38,313 nt of DNA from an uncultured Spartobacteria bacterium (GTDB taxonomy: Bacteria > Verrucomicrobiota > Verrucomicrobiia > Chthoniobacterales > Terrimicrobiaceae): the NCBI GenBank assembly GCA_937890535.1, contig CALBXK010000313.1, positions 1 through 38,313 on the forward strand, given 5' to 3'. The notes beneath the pieces are model-generated. The model saw nothing but the letters and a program-made list of their open reading frames with translations. It did no database searches and was not told the DNA's origin. This document shows, one piece after another, positions 16,468 through 24,611 of this stretch. How positions within the stretch are numbered: position 1 is the stretch's first letter; the number at the start of each line of letters is the position of its first letter. The translations under genes and the position numbers were made by a program.

Positions 16468-17442
16468 TCAGCAAACTTCCCTCACCTTTTTGATCACCCG
16501 ATCCGGAGTTGGGAGTTGCAGGGGTTCAAGGGCCGGTGAATAGATCGCCGGGGCGTCGAGGGAACACACTCGTCCCACGGGACCATCGAGTTCGTCGAAG
16601 GCCTTTTCCATGATCAGGGAGGAGATCTGAGCGGATACGGCGCAGAACGGTTTATTTTCATCGACGAGGACGACGCGGTGGGTCTTGCGGACGGATTCCA
16701 AAATGGCATCTTCGTCCAGAGGACGGATCGATCGCAGGTCAATAACCTCCGCGCTGATATCATGTTCCGCCTCCAGGGTTTTCGCCGCCTTGAGCGCCGT
16801 GAGCACGGCACGGCCGTAGGCGATCAGGGAGACGTCGGTGCCTTCGCGCTTGCAGTCCGCCTTGCCCAGAGGAATGAGATATTCCTCGGTCGGCACCTCA
16901 CATTTTTCGCCGTAGAGGAGGGTGTTTTCCATGAACATCACCGGATCATTGTCGCGGATGGCGGTCTTCATGAGACCCTTGGCATCATAGCCGGTGGCGG
17001 CAGTGACGACCTTGAGTCCGGGAATGGCGGCAAGCCAGCTTTCCGGGGTGTGGGAATGGGTCGCTCCGACGTTGGTGCCACCATTGGCAGGACCCCGGAT
17101 GACGATCGGACAGTTGATGAGCCCGCCGCTCATGTAACGGATCTGGCCGGCGTTATTGATAATCTGGTCGTAGGCCACCGCCGCGAAACTCCAGAACATA
17201 AGTTCAATGACCGGGCGGATCCCCAACATGGAGGCCCCGATACCCATCCCGATGAATCCCGCCTCGCTGATCGGGGTGTCCACCACCCGCTTGTCACCGT
17301 ACTTTTTCCAAAGTCCGCGGGTGACCTTGTAGGCTCCGTCATATTGGGCCACTTCCTCGCCCATGAGGACGACGTTCGGGTCGCGTTCGATCTCCTCAGC
17401 AAAGGCTTGGTTCAACGCTTCGCGGTATTCAATGAGTGGCAT
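16468..17442 (-). CDS. pdhB: Pyruvate dehydrogenase E1 component, beta subunit
   Basis: The 324-residue product is a typical E1 beta subunit. It opens with 'YREALNQAFAEEIERDPNVVLMGEEVAQYDGAYKVT' type sequence, then 'VVDTPISEAGFIGMGIGASM' near 53-72, 'MFWSFAAVAYDQIINNAG' near 82-99, and the C-terminal transketolase-like domain with 'EVIDLRSIRPLDEDAI' and 'VLVDENKPF'. Together with E1 alpha it decarboxylates pyruvate using thiamine diphosphate and acetylates the E2 lipoyl group. It lies 59 bases downstream of the small exported-protein gene and 94 bases before the E2 start. All key segments are intact and the length is normal. Confidence 0.93.
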   Translation of the reverse strand: MPLIEYREALNQAFAEEIERDPNVVLMGEEVAQYDGAYKVTRGLWKKYGDKRVVDTPISEAGFIGMGIGASMLGIRPVIELMFWSFAAVAYDQIINNAGQIRYMSGGLINCPIVIRGPANGGTNVGATHSHTPESWLAAIPGLKVVTAATGYDAKGLMKTAIRDNDPVMFMENTLLYGEKCEVPTEEYLIPLGKADCKREGTDVSLIAYGRAVLTALKAAKTLEAEHDISAEVIDLRSIRPLDEDAILESVRKTHRVVLVDENKPFCAVSAQISSLIMEKAFDELDGPVGRVCSLDAPAIYSPALEPLQLPTPDRVIKKVREVC

Positions 17443-17501
17443 GATGGGAAAGTCGGAGGTGGGATGTCGGATGTCGGAAGAAAAAGCCTGTGTCGCTCAG
17501 T

Positions 17502-18002
17502 CTAGTGGAGACAGCCTAAATAGATCTTTGTTTTCTTGGCGTAAGAGGTGGGAGCCCAGTCTTTGAAACGTGCGGATTGGGCTTTGGCCTCCCCGGCGGA
17601 TTCGTAGATGCCAGCGATCACGATATAGTAGCCGGGCCGGAATCCGTCGTATCCATCAGAACGTTCGATGGAGAGATAGGGGGTTTCCTTCTCCCCAATC
17701 AGGGTCTCGTTGTAACGCCGGGCGACGTAGTTTCCGGCAAAAACTTCATCGTCATAGCTGTCCGGATAGATCAGGCCCCGTTTTTTATCGAAGATTCGAT
17801 CCTCCATGGAAAACGGCAGCCCACTCGCTTTGGCGATCTTTTCTGCATCGTCGCGAGCGTCAGCGAAAGACGGGTAAGCCGACAAAATCGCCACCCAGCG
17901 ATTCTCGACGAATTCGTTCTCTTGCGCAGTCGCCCCGGAGACTGCCACGACCAAGGCCAAAATGGACAGACCCCAAGTTCCTCGGAAAGTGCCCCTAGTC
18001 AT
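17502..18002 (-). CDS. Exported SPOR-like hypothetical protein inside the PDH operon
   Basis: The 166-residue product starts with a signal peptide ('MTRGTFRGTWGLSILALVVAVSGATAQ' region, cleavage probably after 'GATA'). Two related segments follow: 'WVAILSAYPSFADARDDAEKIAKASGLPF' and 'GYYIVIAGIYESAGEAKAQSARFKDW'. Both resemble the beta-alpha units of SPOR-type peptidoglycan-binding folds, but a firm family match cannot be claimed. The start ATG at 18002 overlaps the E1 alpha stop codon by 8 bases, so translation is probably coupled. An open frame extends upstream to 18359, but that stretch is Ser/Arg/Pro-rich shadow sequence of E1 alpha. Why an exported protein sits between E1 alpha and E1 beta is unknown. 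Confidence 0.7.
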   Translation of the reverse strand: MTRGTFRGTWGLSILALVVAVSGATAQENEFVENRWVAILSAYPSFADARDDAEKIAKASGLPFSMEDRIFDKKRGLIYPDSYDDEVFAGNYVARRYNETLIGEKETPYLSIERSDGYDGFRPGYYIVIAGIYESAGEAKAQSARFKDWAPTSYAKKTKIYLGCLH

Positions 18003-19074
18003 TGAAAAAATGTTTCCCGGTCCGTCCGGCTTCGGTTTGACGATCGACCTCGAAGTACACGTCCTCGAAGATGCTTTCTTCCGTAGGTTGAGGGCTGACT
18101 TCGGCAAACTTGATCGAAGCAGCGGCCTCCGCTCTGGCCTCTGTGTCGATGATGCCGTACTGTTCCTCGGTGAGAACCTGCTCGTCAAGCAGGCGGGCCT
18201 TGAAACACTGGATCGGATCGTGTTGCTTTTTGAAGATTTCGATTTCCTCCTCGGGACGGTAGCCGCCCTTGTGATTGGCGTCGGCAACGGAATGGCCGTA
18301 GTAGCGGTAGGTGTCGAACTCGAGGACGGTGGGCTTGGATTCCTTGTGCGCCCGGTCAATGGCCTTCTGGGTCACCTCCCGCACCTGATAAACGTCTTCG
18401 CCGCTGGCTTGATCCCAATCGATCTTGAAGGCTTCGGCACGCTGGGCCAGGCACTTGTCGAGCGCCGAAGAGCGCTCCAGGCTCGTGCCCATCGAATACC
18501 CGTTGTTTTCAATCACATAAACCACGGGCAACTCAAACAGAGCCGCCATGTTGAGGCTTTCGTAAAAGCACCCCTGGTTGACGGCGCCATCGCCGAGAAA
18601 ACACAGGGCTGCCCCGGTCAGGCCCTTGTATTTGATCCCATAGGCAAGGCCGAGACCAAGCGGGGTCTGACCCGCCACGATCCCGTGACCGCCCCAGTAA
18701 TTTTTATCCGGCGCAAAAAAGTGCATCGAGCCGCCCTTACCCTTCGAGCATCCGGTGGCTTTGCCGTAGAGTTCGGCCATGCATTCGTCCATGCTCATTC
18801 CCACGGCCAAGGCATGCCCATGATCCCGATAGGCCGTAATAATATGGTCGTGTTCCCCCATGAGCGAAACGGCCCCGACGGCCACCGATTCCTGGCCGAT
18901 ATAGAGGTGCAAAAAGCCTCCGACCTTTCCCTGTTGATACATCTTGAGCGAGGCCTGTTCAAACCGGCGAATGCGTAGCATCTCACGAAGAAGCGTTCGC
19001 TTGTCTTCTGAGGTAAGTTTCGCGTTGATCGGTGCCTTTGCGAAGTCAACGCGGGGTGCTACGGATTTTGTCAT
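17995..19074 (-). CDS. pdhA: Pyruvate dehydrogenase E1 component, alpha subunit
   Basis: The 359-residue protein carries the E1 alpha signatures: 'LRIRRFEQASLKMYQQGKV' near 33-51, 'GFLHLYIGQESVAVG' near 53-67, 'YRDHGHALA' near 82-90, the ThDP-binding motif 'GDGAVNQGCFYESLNMA' beginning at 161 and ending in 'ENN' (189-191), and the phosphorylation-loop-like 'YRYYGHSVADA'. It forms the decarboxylase heterotetramer with the beta subunit. The start at 19074 (MTKSVAP) is chosen over the upstream ATG at 19167, whose extra 31 residues look non-coding. It is the first gene of the operon, with about 150 bases to the divergent transpeptidase gene as the shared promoter space. Confidence 0.93.
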   Translation of the reverse strand: MTKSVAPRVDFAKAPINAKLTSEDKRTLLREMLRIRRFEQASLKMYQQGKVGGFLHLYIGQESVAVGAVSLMGEHDHIITAYRDHGHALAVGMSMDECMAELYGKATGCSKGKGGSMHFFAPDKNYWGGHGIVAGQTPLGLGLAYGIKYKGLTGAALCFLGDGAVNQGCFYESLNMAALFELPVVYVIENNGYSMGTSLERSSALDKCLAQRAEAFKIDWDQASGEDVYQVREVTQKAIDRAHKESKPTVLEFDTYRYYGHSVADANHKGGYRPEEEIEIFKKQHDPIQCFKARLLDEQVLTEEQYGIIDTEARAEAAASIKFAEVSPQPTEESIFEDVYFEVDRQTEAGRTGKHFFND

Positions 19075-19224
19075 AAGGTTCAATGGATGAGGCGGCTGAA
19101 GTCCGGAGCCAAAGCATCCTGACGGTACCAAACAAGCCATTTTCGACTCGATTCCAAACTTTGACAATGCGGAATTTACAAGATTCTCTTTTCACCAGCC
19201 GATTTTTTGCTTGGGATATAGCGG

Positions 19225-19908
19225 ATGCAAAACCACGCGATTATCGCCCTAGCCGCCCTTGTGGGAATTTGCCTGTTCACCTCCGGGTGTGCAATTGTGG
19301 AAAGTTACGGAAATTACCGCGAGCGGATCAAGGAGAGCCGAGCCGCAGCCCAGATGCGGGAAGAAGGCCTTCTCGCCCACACGGCGTTTCGCGCTGAGAC
19401 TGGCTGGAAGCGGAAAACCTATCGCAATGAGACGATTCTCGCGCTCGCCACGCCCGCAAACGTAAGTCTGGAGATCGCCCTCAAGAATCAACGAGGATTC
19501 CTTCTCGTCCAGGGGGCCATCGCGATGGATTTCCCGGTGGCATCCGGAAAAAGGTCGCACCCCACCCCCTCCGGAAAATTCGCCATTCGCTCAAAGAAGC
19601 AGAATTATCACTCCAACCTCTACGGCAAAATTATGGACGTCGAAGGCAATGTTCTCGTGGCGGACGCAGACACCCGGCGCGATGTCCTGCCGGAAGGTGC
19701 CACGTTTTCCGGCGCAACCATGCCGTATTGGATGCGCCTCACCGACACCGGCGTCGGACTTCATGTCGGACACGTCCCTGGCCGGCCGGCGTCCCACGGT
19801 TGTGTTCGTTTGAAACGCGAAGCCGCCAGCAAAATCTTTGCTTTGGTGAAAGCCGGAACGCCCGTCGTTATCGCGGAATCCGCCCCGGCCCTGAATCCAA
19901 AATTATAA
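19225..19908 (+). CDS. L,D-transpeptidase (YkuD family) lipoprotein
   Basis: The 227-residue product has an N-terminal lipoprotein signal ('LAALVGICLFTSGC', modified Cys C22), so it is probably anchored in a membrane facing the periplasm. The YkuD catalytic domain spans about 80-218. H180 in 'GVGLHVG' and the active-site block 'SHGCVRL' at 190-196 with C193 and R195 are intact. Such enzymes make 3-3 peptidoglycan cross-links or attach proteins to peptidoglycan. The gene is divergent from the PDH operon and converges with msrA, leaving 41 bases between the stops with no clear terminator. Length and motif order are normal. Confidence 0.9.
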   Translation: MQNHAIIALAALVGICLFTSGCAIVESYGNYRERIKESRAAAQMREEGLLAHTAFRAETGWKRKTYRNETILALATPANVSLEIALKNQRGFLLVQGAIAMDFPVASGKRSHPTPSGKFAIRSKKQNYHSNLYGKIMDVEGNVLVADADTRRDVLPEGATFSGATMPYWMRLTDTGVGLHVGHVPGRPASHGCVRLKREAASKIFALVKAGTPVVIAESAPALNPKL

Positions 19909-19949
19909 CCTGACTCATCATCGAGAGGTTTGCCGTCCCTCAGCTCTCG

Positions 19950-20516
19950 TCACTTTCGAGCCTTGGCATCTTGGTCGATGGCCTTCTGAAATTTCTCCAC
20001 TTTCTCTCGGGTCACCGCCTGATTGTAGGGATGAGCCGGATTGCTTTCATAGAAATCCTGATGATGTTTTTCGGCCGGATAGAATTTTTTGAGCGCGACC
20101 ACTTCGGTCACAATCTGGTCCTTAAACTGCACCTGGGCGGATTCTTTTGATTTTTCTGCAGCCGCTTTTTCCTCCTCGTTGCCGTAGAGAATAATGGATC
20201 GATACTGGCTGCCCCGATCAGCACCCTGACGGTTCAATGTTGTCGGATCATGGGCCTTCCAAAATAAATCAATAACTTTTTCGTAGCTGATCTGTCCGGG
20301 ATCAAACGCGATTTGTACCACCTCGGCATGTCCGGTATTACCCCGGCAAACTTGCTCATAGGTTGGATCGGATAGGGTGCCTCCAGCATATCCGCTGACG
20401 ACACTTTTGATTCCTGGAACGGTTTGATAAATGGCCTCCACACACCAAAAACATCCCCCGCCCACCGTAGCAAGGCCTGACCCTGGATCAGCAGCTTTCA
20501 TTGTTGTCATTGTCAT
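19950..20516 (-). CDS. msrA: Peptide methionine-S-sulfoxide reductase
   Basis: The 188-residue protein has the MsrA active site 'GGGCFWCVEA' (nucleophile C22), 'SGYAGG' near 41-46, 'YEQVCRGNTGHAEVVQI' near 53-69 and the C-terminal 'AEKHHQDFYESNP'. It reduces methionine-S-sulfoxide in oxidised proteins with thioredoxin. No signal peptide is seen, so it is cytoplasmic. The nearby 20586-20891 gene lies 69 bases upstream on the same strand and may share a transcript. The N-terminal 'MTMTTMK' offers several start codons, and the first is used here. Confidence 0.95.
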   Translation of the reverse strand: MTMTTMKAADPGSGLATVGGGCFWCVEAIYQTVPGIKSVVSGYAGGTLSDPTYEQVCRGNTGHAEVVQIAFDPGQISYEKVIDLFWKAHDPTTLNRQGADRGSQYRSIILYGNEEEKAAAEKSKESAQVQFKDQIVTEVVALKKFYPAEKHHQDFYESNPAHPYNQAVTREKVEKFQKAIDQDAKARK

Positions 20517-20585
20517 AAGAGAAAAAAAGAAAACCTATTGTATCATGGCTCATTCTTATCCCGATCCCCCGTTCGTATAAGACCC

Positions 20586-20891
20586 TCACCAGGTTTCTGT
20601 TAGAATTTTTAAGTCCCCAATAATATCATCGATCTTGCGCAAATCCCGTCGACGTCCCTTTTCCGCCTTAAAATCCGTTTTCCGCAACACCGTGAGCATA
20701 TCACGCATGTCATGCATTTTCGCCGAGGAAAATTTCTTTCGTTTTCCTCCAATCTTCGCCTGAAGATTGCTAATTTCCTCCTCCCGCTTGGCCAAACGCA
20801 TTTTCGTAATTTCTCGCAGGGTCAACCCAAGTTTCGCGAGTTCTTCCAAAACGATGGTTTGTGGCGTTGATTCCTCCTTCTCGATATGCAT
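20586..20891 (-). CDS. Small charged helical hypothetical protein
   Basis: The 101-residue product is rich in Lys, Arg and Glu. It includes 'LREITKMRLAKREEEISNLQAKIGGKRKKF', which looks like a basic coiled-coil segment, and a C-terminal 'RRRDLRKIDDIIGDLKILTETW'. No family was recognised and there is no signal peptide or membrane segment. Its high charge could suit nucleic-acid or ribosome binding, but that is speculation. It is upstream of msrA on the same strand and divergent from cytidine deaminase, with about 145 AT-rich bases between. Codon choice resembles that of its neighbours, supporting a real gene. Confidence 0.6.
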   Translation of the reverse strand: MHIEKEESTPQTIVLEELAKLGLTLREITKMRLAKREEEISNLQAKIGGKRKKFSSAKMHDMRDMLTVLRKTDFKAEKGRRRDLRKIDDIIGDLKILTETW

Positions 20892-21009
20892 AAATCACCG
20901 TTACTCTGACATATCTCTTCAATTACACAAATGGGTTCCTCGCATCGATCCCTCTCCGTCGCAAATTATCTCTCGGCGTCCCGGTAAATGATCGGCGGAT
21001 ATAATATTA

Positions 21010-21026
21010 TATAAATCATTTATAAT
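21010..21026 (+). promoter_or_regulatory. AT-rich palindrome and -10-like element before cytidine deaminase
   Basis: TATAAAT-C-ATTTATA at 21010-21024 is a perfect 15-base palindrome with one central base. TATAAT at 21021-21026 could be a -10 box. The ATG at 21036 follows 9 bases later, implying a nearly leaderless transcript if this is correct. No good -35 box was found, so this is tentative. Confidence 0.3.
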
Positions 21027-21035
21027 AAACAGAAT

Positions 21036-21443
21036 ATGACTGACGAACAACTCATTGCTGCCGCGATTTCTACCCGGCAACGCGCCTATGCTCCCTACTC
21101 AAAATTTCTGGTTGGCGCCGCACTTTTGACAGAAGACGGGCAAGTTTTCACAGGATGCAATGTCGAGAATATCAGCTATGGACTCTCCCTTTGTGCCGAG
21201 CGCTCGGCTGTGGTCAGCGCCATTGCCGCTGGCGTGACCTCCTTTATCGCTCTGGCGGTCGTGGCGGATACTACCAACCCCATCAGCCCCTGTGGAGCCT
21301 GCCGGCAGGTACTGGCCGAATTCACTCCCTCCCTGCGAATCGTATCTTCGAATCTGCAAGGACAGTTCGAGACCTTTTCTCTGCAGAACCTTCTGCCTCG
21401 TGCCAAAACAGGAATTCTCGAAGTTCCTCCCAATACTGATTAA
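21036..21443 (+). CDS. cdd: Cytidine deaminase
   Basis: The 135-residue protein matches homotetrameric cytidine deaminases. The zinc-binding and catalytic motifs are 'CAERSAV' (C53, catalytic E55) and 'PCGACRQ' (C86, C89). 'AYAPYSKFLVGAAL' near residues 18-31 and 'FTGCNVENISYG' near 38-49 are the usual substrate-binding segments. It converts cytidine and deoxycytidine to uridines in pyrimidine salvage. Length is typical of the small form. The gene is flanked by an AT-rich upstream region and by about 157 bases with no convincing gene before the transporter operon. Confidence 0.95.
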   Translation: MTDEQLIAAAISTRQRAYAPYSKFLVGAALLTEDGQVFTGCNVENISYGLSLCAERSAVVSAIAAGVTSFIALAVVADTTNPISPCGACRQVLAEFTPSLRIVSSNLQGQFETFSLQNLLPRAKTGILEVPPNTD

Positions 21444-21600
21444 GAAGAGATAAACTTTTGGACCTTCTTCATCATATTAATACTGTGAACAACCCACTCC
21501 GAAAGCCTTGGAAGCAGAAGACATCGTTGTTCCAGAGCAAAACTCTCTGCGAGTAACCTGAGAACCTGGGCGCTATCTACACCCAAACTCAAGATCACCC

Positions 21601-22464
21601 ATGAGTCATTCCAATCTTTTCCACCAAGATTCACAACTTGATGACAATTTCCCCACATATCCAAAGTCAATTTGTTCCACGTGGAACATCCGGTTCTTTG
21701 GTTTGTTTTTAGTCAGCCTCTTGTTCGTCGCCTGCAATGGGTCAAAATCCTCCAAACCTCTGGTTGTCGGAATGGATCTTTCCTATCCGCCATTTGAAAC
21801 CATCGATACGGTCGGCCAGCCCCAAGGTGTGAGCGTGGATCTGGCAAAGGCCTTGGCGGATTTTTGTCATCGTCGTCTAAAAATTGAAAACATTCCCTTC
21901 ACCGGCCTGATTCCGTCGTTAAATAACGGTCGAATCGATTGCGTTATCAGTTCGATGACAGAAACCGAAGAACGACGTATATCCGTCGCCTTTTCGGATC
22001 CTTATTTGACCATTGGTCTAGCGCTATTGGTCGGCAAAGGCAGCGACATCCAAAACAGGGAGGATCTCGATGAGCCGGGGAGGATTGTGGCGGTCCGTCA
22101 GGGGACGACCGGGGAGGTCTGGGCTCGAAAAACGCTCAAGCAAGCCGGAATATTGTCCCTCGAAAAAGAGAATGCAGCCGTGCTGGAAGTCATTCAAGGC
22201 AAGGCGGACGCCTTTGTGTACGATCAGATGAGCATCTGGCAAAATGCCCAGAGGCATCCGGAAACAACCAGAGCGCTTCTCGAGCCTCTTCGGGAGGAAA
22301 CCTGGGCCATTGCGGTCAAGCTGGACAACGAGGTCCTGCGCCTCCAGATCAATGCATTCTTGAAAGCGTATCGAGCGGAGGGCGGCTTTGAGGTTTTGGG
22401 AGAAACTTATCTAAAAGCCCAAAAGGAAGCCTTTGCCAAGGAAGGTCGGCCCTTCTATTTTTAA
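21601..22464 (+). CDS. Polar amino acid ABC transporter, substrate-binding lipoprotein
   Basis: The 287-residue product has a hydrophobic stretch ending in the lipobox-like 'LLFVAC' (C45), then an SBP family 3 domain: 'PLVVGMDLSYPPFE' near 53-66, 'GVSVDLAKALADF' near 75-87, 'FTGLIPSLNNGRIDCVISSMTETEERR' (97-123), and 'VAVRQGTTGEVWA' near 160-172. These are classic for glutamine, arginine or histidine-type binding proteins. Ligand identity is not deducible. The only ATG upstream of the signal is at 21601, which leaves an unusually long 30-residue n-region. That region contains the parS-like palindrome at 21673-21688. The permease gene follows after 51 bases. Confidence 0.88.
   Translation: MSHSNLFHQDSQLDDNFPTYPKSICSTWNIRFFGLFLVSLLFVACNGSKSSKPLVVGMDLSYPPFETIDTVGQPQGVSVDLAKALADFCHRRLKIENIPFTGLIPSLNNGRIDCVISSMTETEERRISVAFSDPYLTIGLALLVGKGSDIQNREDLDEPGRIVAVRQGTTGEVWARKTLKQAGILSLEKENAAVLEVIQGKADAFVYDQMSIWQNAQRHPETTRALLEPLREETWAIAVKLDNEVLRLQINAFLKAYRAEGGFEVLGETYLKAQKEAFAKEGRPFYF
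21673..21688. promoter_or_regulatory. parS: parS-like centromere site
   Basis: TGTTCCACGTGGAACA is a perfect 16-bp palindrome fitting the chromosomal parS consensus TGTTYCACGTGRAACA bound by ParB. It lies inside the predicted 5' coding region of the substrate-binding protein, just before the signal peptide. parS sites often lie within genes. No other CACGTG-centred copy was noticed in the window. ParA/ParB genes are not present here, so assignment rests on the motif alone. Confidence 0.7.
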
Positions 22465-22515
22465 AGGGATTCGGAACAGATTGACGAAATGGAGCGGGAG
22501 GAATAGGCAGCAGAT

Positions 22516-23298
22516 GTGAAGTCTTGGACGCGATTGCTTTGGGACGACCCGCGCTTCCCGGCTCCGATGATGGCAAAGGTGGGGACCGCAGGTTTTCTTT
22601 TCATACTCCTGTCTCTGGGGTGCTGGGTAGTCCTGGCCAGTTCGATCCAAAATTCCGAGGTTATTTGGAAATATCGACAGGCCTTTTGGACGGGTTGGCT
22701 TGTGACCGTGAAACTTTCAGCCGTGGCCTTATTGCTTAGCACGGTCATTGGTCTGGCGGCGGCGATGGCAAAACGGTCAAAATTTTTACCAGTTCGTTAT
22801 ACAGCAATTGTTTATATAGAGACGATTCGTGGGATTCCTCTTCTGGTGTTATTGTTGTTCCTCTACTATGGCGTGTTTAATGCAGTGGGATTCGATCACC
22901 GGTTGAGTGCTGGGGTGTTGATTTTGTCACTCTTTTCCGGAGCCTACATCGCGGAAATCCTTCGAGCAGGAATTGAGAGTGTGGGTCACTCCCAGTGGGA
23001 GAGTGCCCGGGCCATCGGCCTAACCAATACGCAAACGTATACATATATTGTTTGTCCACAAGCACTTAAACACTCAACTCCTGCCTTGGCCGGCCAATTC
23101 GCGTCCTTGATCAAAGACTCATCGTTGCTTTCCATTCTGGGCATCGCCGAGTTCACCTTTACGGCTCAACAAGTGAACTCCGCAACCCTTAGCACTTTGG
23201 AATGTTACTTGCCTCTAAGTATTGGGTATCTTATTTTGACGGTGCCACTATCGCTCTGGTCGAAAAAATTGGAAAACGCGCTTCGTTATGAAACTTGA
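22516..23298 (+). CDS. Polar amino acid ABC transporter, permease
   Basis: The 260-residue product has about five to six membrane segments. The first is 'AGFLFILLSLGCWVVLA' and later ones include 'LSAVALLLSTVIGLAAAMA' and 'PLLVLLLFLYYGVFNAV'. The cytoplasmic coupling 'EAA' loop is 'AEILRAGIESVGHSQWESARAIGL' between residues 146 and 169, typical of the HisM/GlnP family. It forms the channel for amino-acid uptake driven by the ATPase at 23694. The start is GTG at 22516, preceded by a GGAGG at 22497 that is slightly distant. The stop overlaps the next gene's start by 11 bases. Confidence 0.9.
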   Translation: MKSWTRLLWDDPRFPAPMMAKVGTAGFLFILLSLGCWVVLASSIQNSEVIWKYRQAFWTGWLVTVKLSAVALLLSTVIGLAAAMAKRSKFLPVRYTAIVYIETIRGIPLLVLLLFLYYGVFNAVGFDHRLSAGVLILSLFSGAYIAEILRAGIESVGHSQWESARAIGLTNTQTYTYIVCPQALKHSTPALAGQFASLIKDSSLLSILGIAEFTFTAQQVNSATLSTLECYLPLSIGYLILTVPLSLWSKKLENALRYET

Positions 23299-23697
23299 AG
23301 CATGGATTGGTGTTATCGGCCTTGTTGGTCTTGTCGGCCTTGTGGGCTGCGGCCCGGTGGAGGTCTATTCACCAGAAGAAGCTCCGGGTTACGTAACCAA
23401 CGAAACCACCTCTTTCTTTGTGCATGGCCCGCAACAGCAGGGAGCCCCCGGCCCCTCCCTCCGCACACCGTGCTTCACGTTCTGCGCAAAGAATATGGCT
23501 ATAGTTTTGTTCGTTTGGAGGATGAATCCTTTGGGTATGTGGCCAATGAAGACCTGCGGGTGGAGCCTCCGACTCCCCCGGCGGTACGAATTGAGGAACT
23601 CTTTCCCGAACCGTCTCTCGAATTGCCAGAACCGGACTTTTCCGAACCGGTGGACGATGTGGACTTTTCCGAGCCCAAGGGTTCTTCTCATCCATGA
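23288..23697 (+). pseudogene. SH3-like lipoprotein of the transporter operon, frameshifted
   Basis: The first frame starts at 23288 with a lipoprotein signal ('GLVGLVGLVGCG', Cys at 21) and then 'APGYVTNETTSFFVHGPQQQGA'. From about 23455 sense continues in another frame: 'HTVLHVLRKEYGYSFVRLEDESFGYVANEDLRVEPP', then an acidic Pro-rich tail ending in 'SEPKGSSHP'. That second frame ends in TGA overlapping the ATPase ATG at 23694 (ATGA). Both halves together give about 136 residues with an SH3b-like core ('VLRKEYGYSFVRLEDESFGYV'). One base appears missing in the C-rich stretch 23447-23463, either mutation or sequencing error. The position between permease and ATPase is unusual. The function is unknown, possibly an accessory envelope factor. 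Confidence 0.7.
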
Positions 23698-24419
23698 TTG
23701 TCGAATGTGATGGGGTGACCAAGTCCTTTGGCAGCCATCTGGCTTTGCGAGAAGTGACTTTCCGGGTGGAATTTTCTCATACCCTGGCCTTGGTCGGGCC
23801 CTCCGGGGGAGGAAAATCGACAGTCCTTCGCATTTTGGCGGGATTGGAATATCCTGATTCTGGAAGAATTTCCATCAACGGTCATCCGTTGGCATCAGCC
23901 GAAAGTGACCTCGCGGCCTACCGCAAAAAGATCGGAGTGGTATTCCAGTCCTACAACCTATTTCCCCATCTCAGTGCGGCGGATAATATCAGGCTTCCCC
24001 TGGAGAAAGTGCATCGATTTCCGGACGCGGAAGCGAGGACCGAACGGATTCTGGAGCGGTTTCAGCTCCGGGATCATGGCAAAAAAAAGCCCGCCGAACT
24101 TAGCGGCGGGCAGCGTCAACGGGTCGCCATCGCTCGGGCGTTGGCGACGGATCCGGAGTTTCTTCTGATGGATGAACCGACCTCGGCCTTGGATCCGGAA
24201 ATGACGGCGGAGGTGCTGGATGTCATTGCCGGGCTTCGTGAGGCCCGGCAACCGCTTATTCTTGTGACCCACGAGATGGGCTTTGCCCGCGAAACCGCAG
24301 ATGCGGTCGCCTTTGTCTCGGAGGGTCAGGTGTTGGAATGTGGCCCTGCGAAGGAATTCTTCGCTTCTCCGCAAAGCGTCGAGGCGAAGAGATTCTTAGG
24401 AAGAATTCTTAAATACTGA
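23694..24419 (+). CDS. Polar amino acid ABC transporter, ATP-binding protein
   Basis: The 241-residue ATPase has the full set of motifs: Walker A 'GPSGGGKST' at 35-43, the Q-loop around Q85, the ABC signature 'LSGGQ' at 136-140, Walker B 'FLLMDEP' with E161, D-loop 'SALDP' and H-loop H193. It resembles GlnQ/HisP. It powers the permease encoded at 22516. Its start overlaps the stop of the shifted lipoprotein frame, so translation is coupled. After its stop a composite inverted repeat separates it from the convergent glmM gene. Confidence 0.94.
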   Translation: MIVECDGVTKSFGSHLALREVTFRVEFSHTLALVGPSGGGKSTVLRILAGLEYPDSGRISINGHPLASAESDLAAYRKKIGVVFQSYNLFPHLSAADNIRLPLEKVHRFPDAEARTERILERFQLRDHGKKKPAELSGGQRQRVAIARALATDPEFLLMDEPTSALDPEMTAEVLDVIAGLREARQPLILVTHEMGFARETADAVAFVSEGQVLECGPAKEFFASPQSVEAKRFLGRILKY

Positions 24420-24434
24420 GGGGAAAAAGGCAAA

Positions 24435-24606
24435 ACCTGAGACCTGAAACCTGAGACCTGAAACCTGAAAGAGGGCGCAAGCGCCCGAGTGCCGGTCCGG
24501 GCCCCGGGAGAGTGGGAAGTGGCGGGTGCGCAACAACGCCCCATCCCGGATCCAGAATCCGCTTTTTCCTTTCAGCTTTCAGGTCTCAGCTTTCAGGTTT
24601 CAGGCT
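24435..24606. repeat. Composite inverted repeat between convergent genes, copy 1
   Basis: A left arm of CTGAAACCTGAGACC-type repeats (24435-24471) and a right arm of their reverse complement (about 24569-24606) flank a GC-rich core. The core includes the perfect hairpin GGGCGC-AA-GCGCCC at 24473-24486. It lies between the ABC ATPase and glmM stop codons, where it could act as a bidirectional terminator or barrier. Similar elements occur at 34091 and 37169. Confidence 0.6.
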
Positions 24607-24611
24607 TCTCC

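Noticed and set aside
21440-21670. Minus-strand open frame of 76 codons between cdd and the transporter gene
   Set aside because: It starts at TTG, overlaps the transporter's coding start and the cdd stop, and shows no family features.
23302-23697. Separate gene starting at ATG 23302
   Set aside because: Its first half has no plausible features, while the combination of two frames gives a lipoprotein signal plus an SH3-like core, so it is treated as one frameshifted gene.
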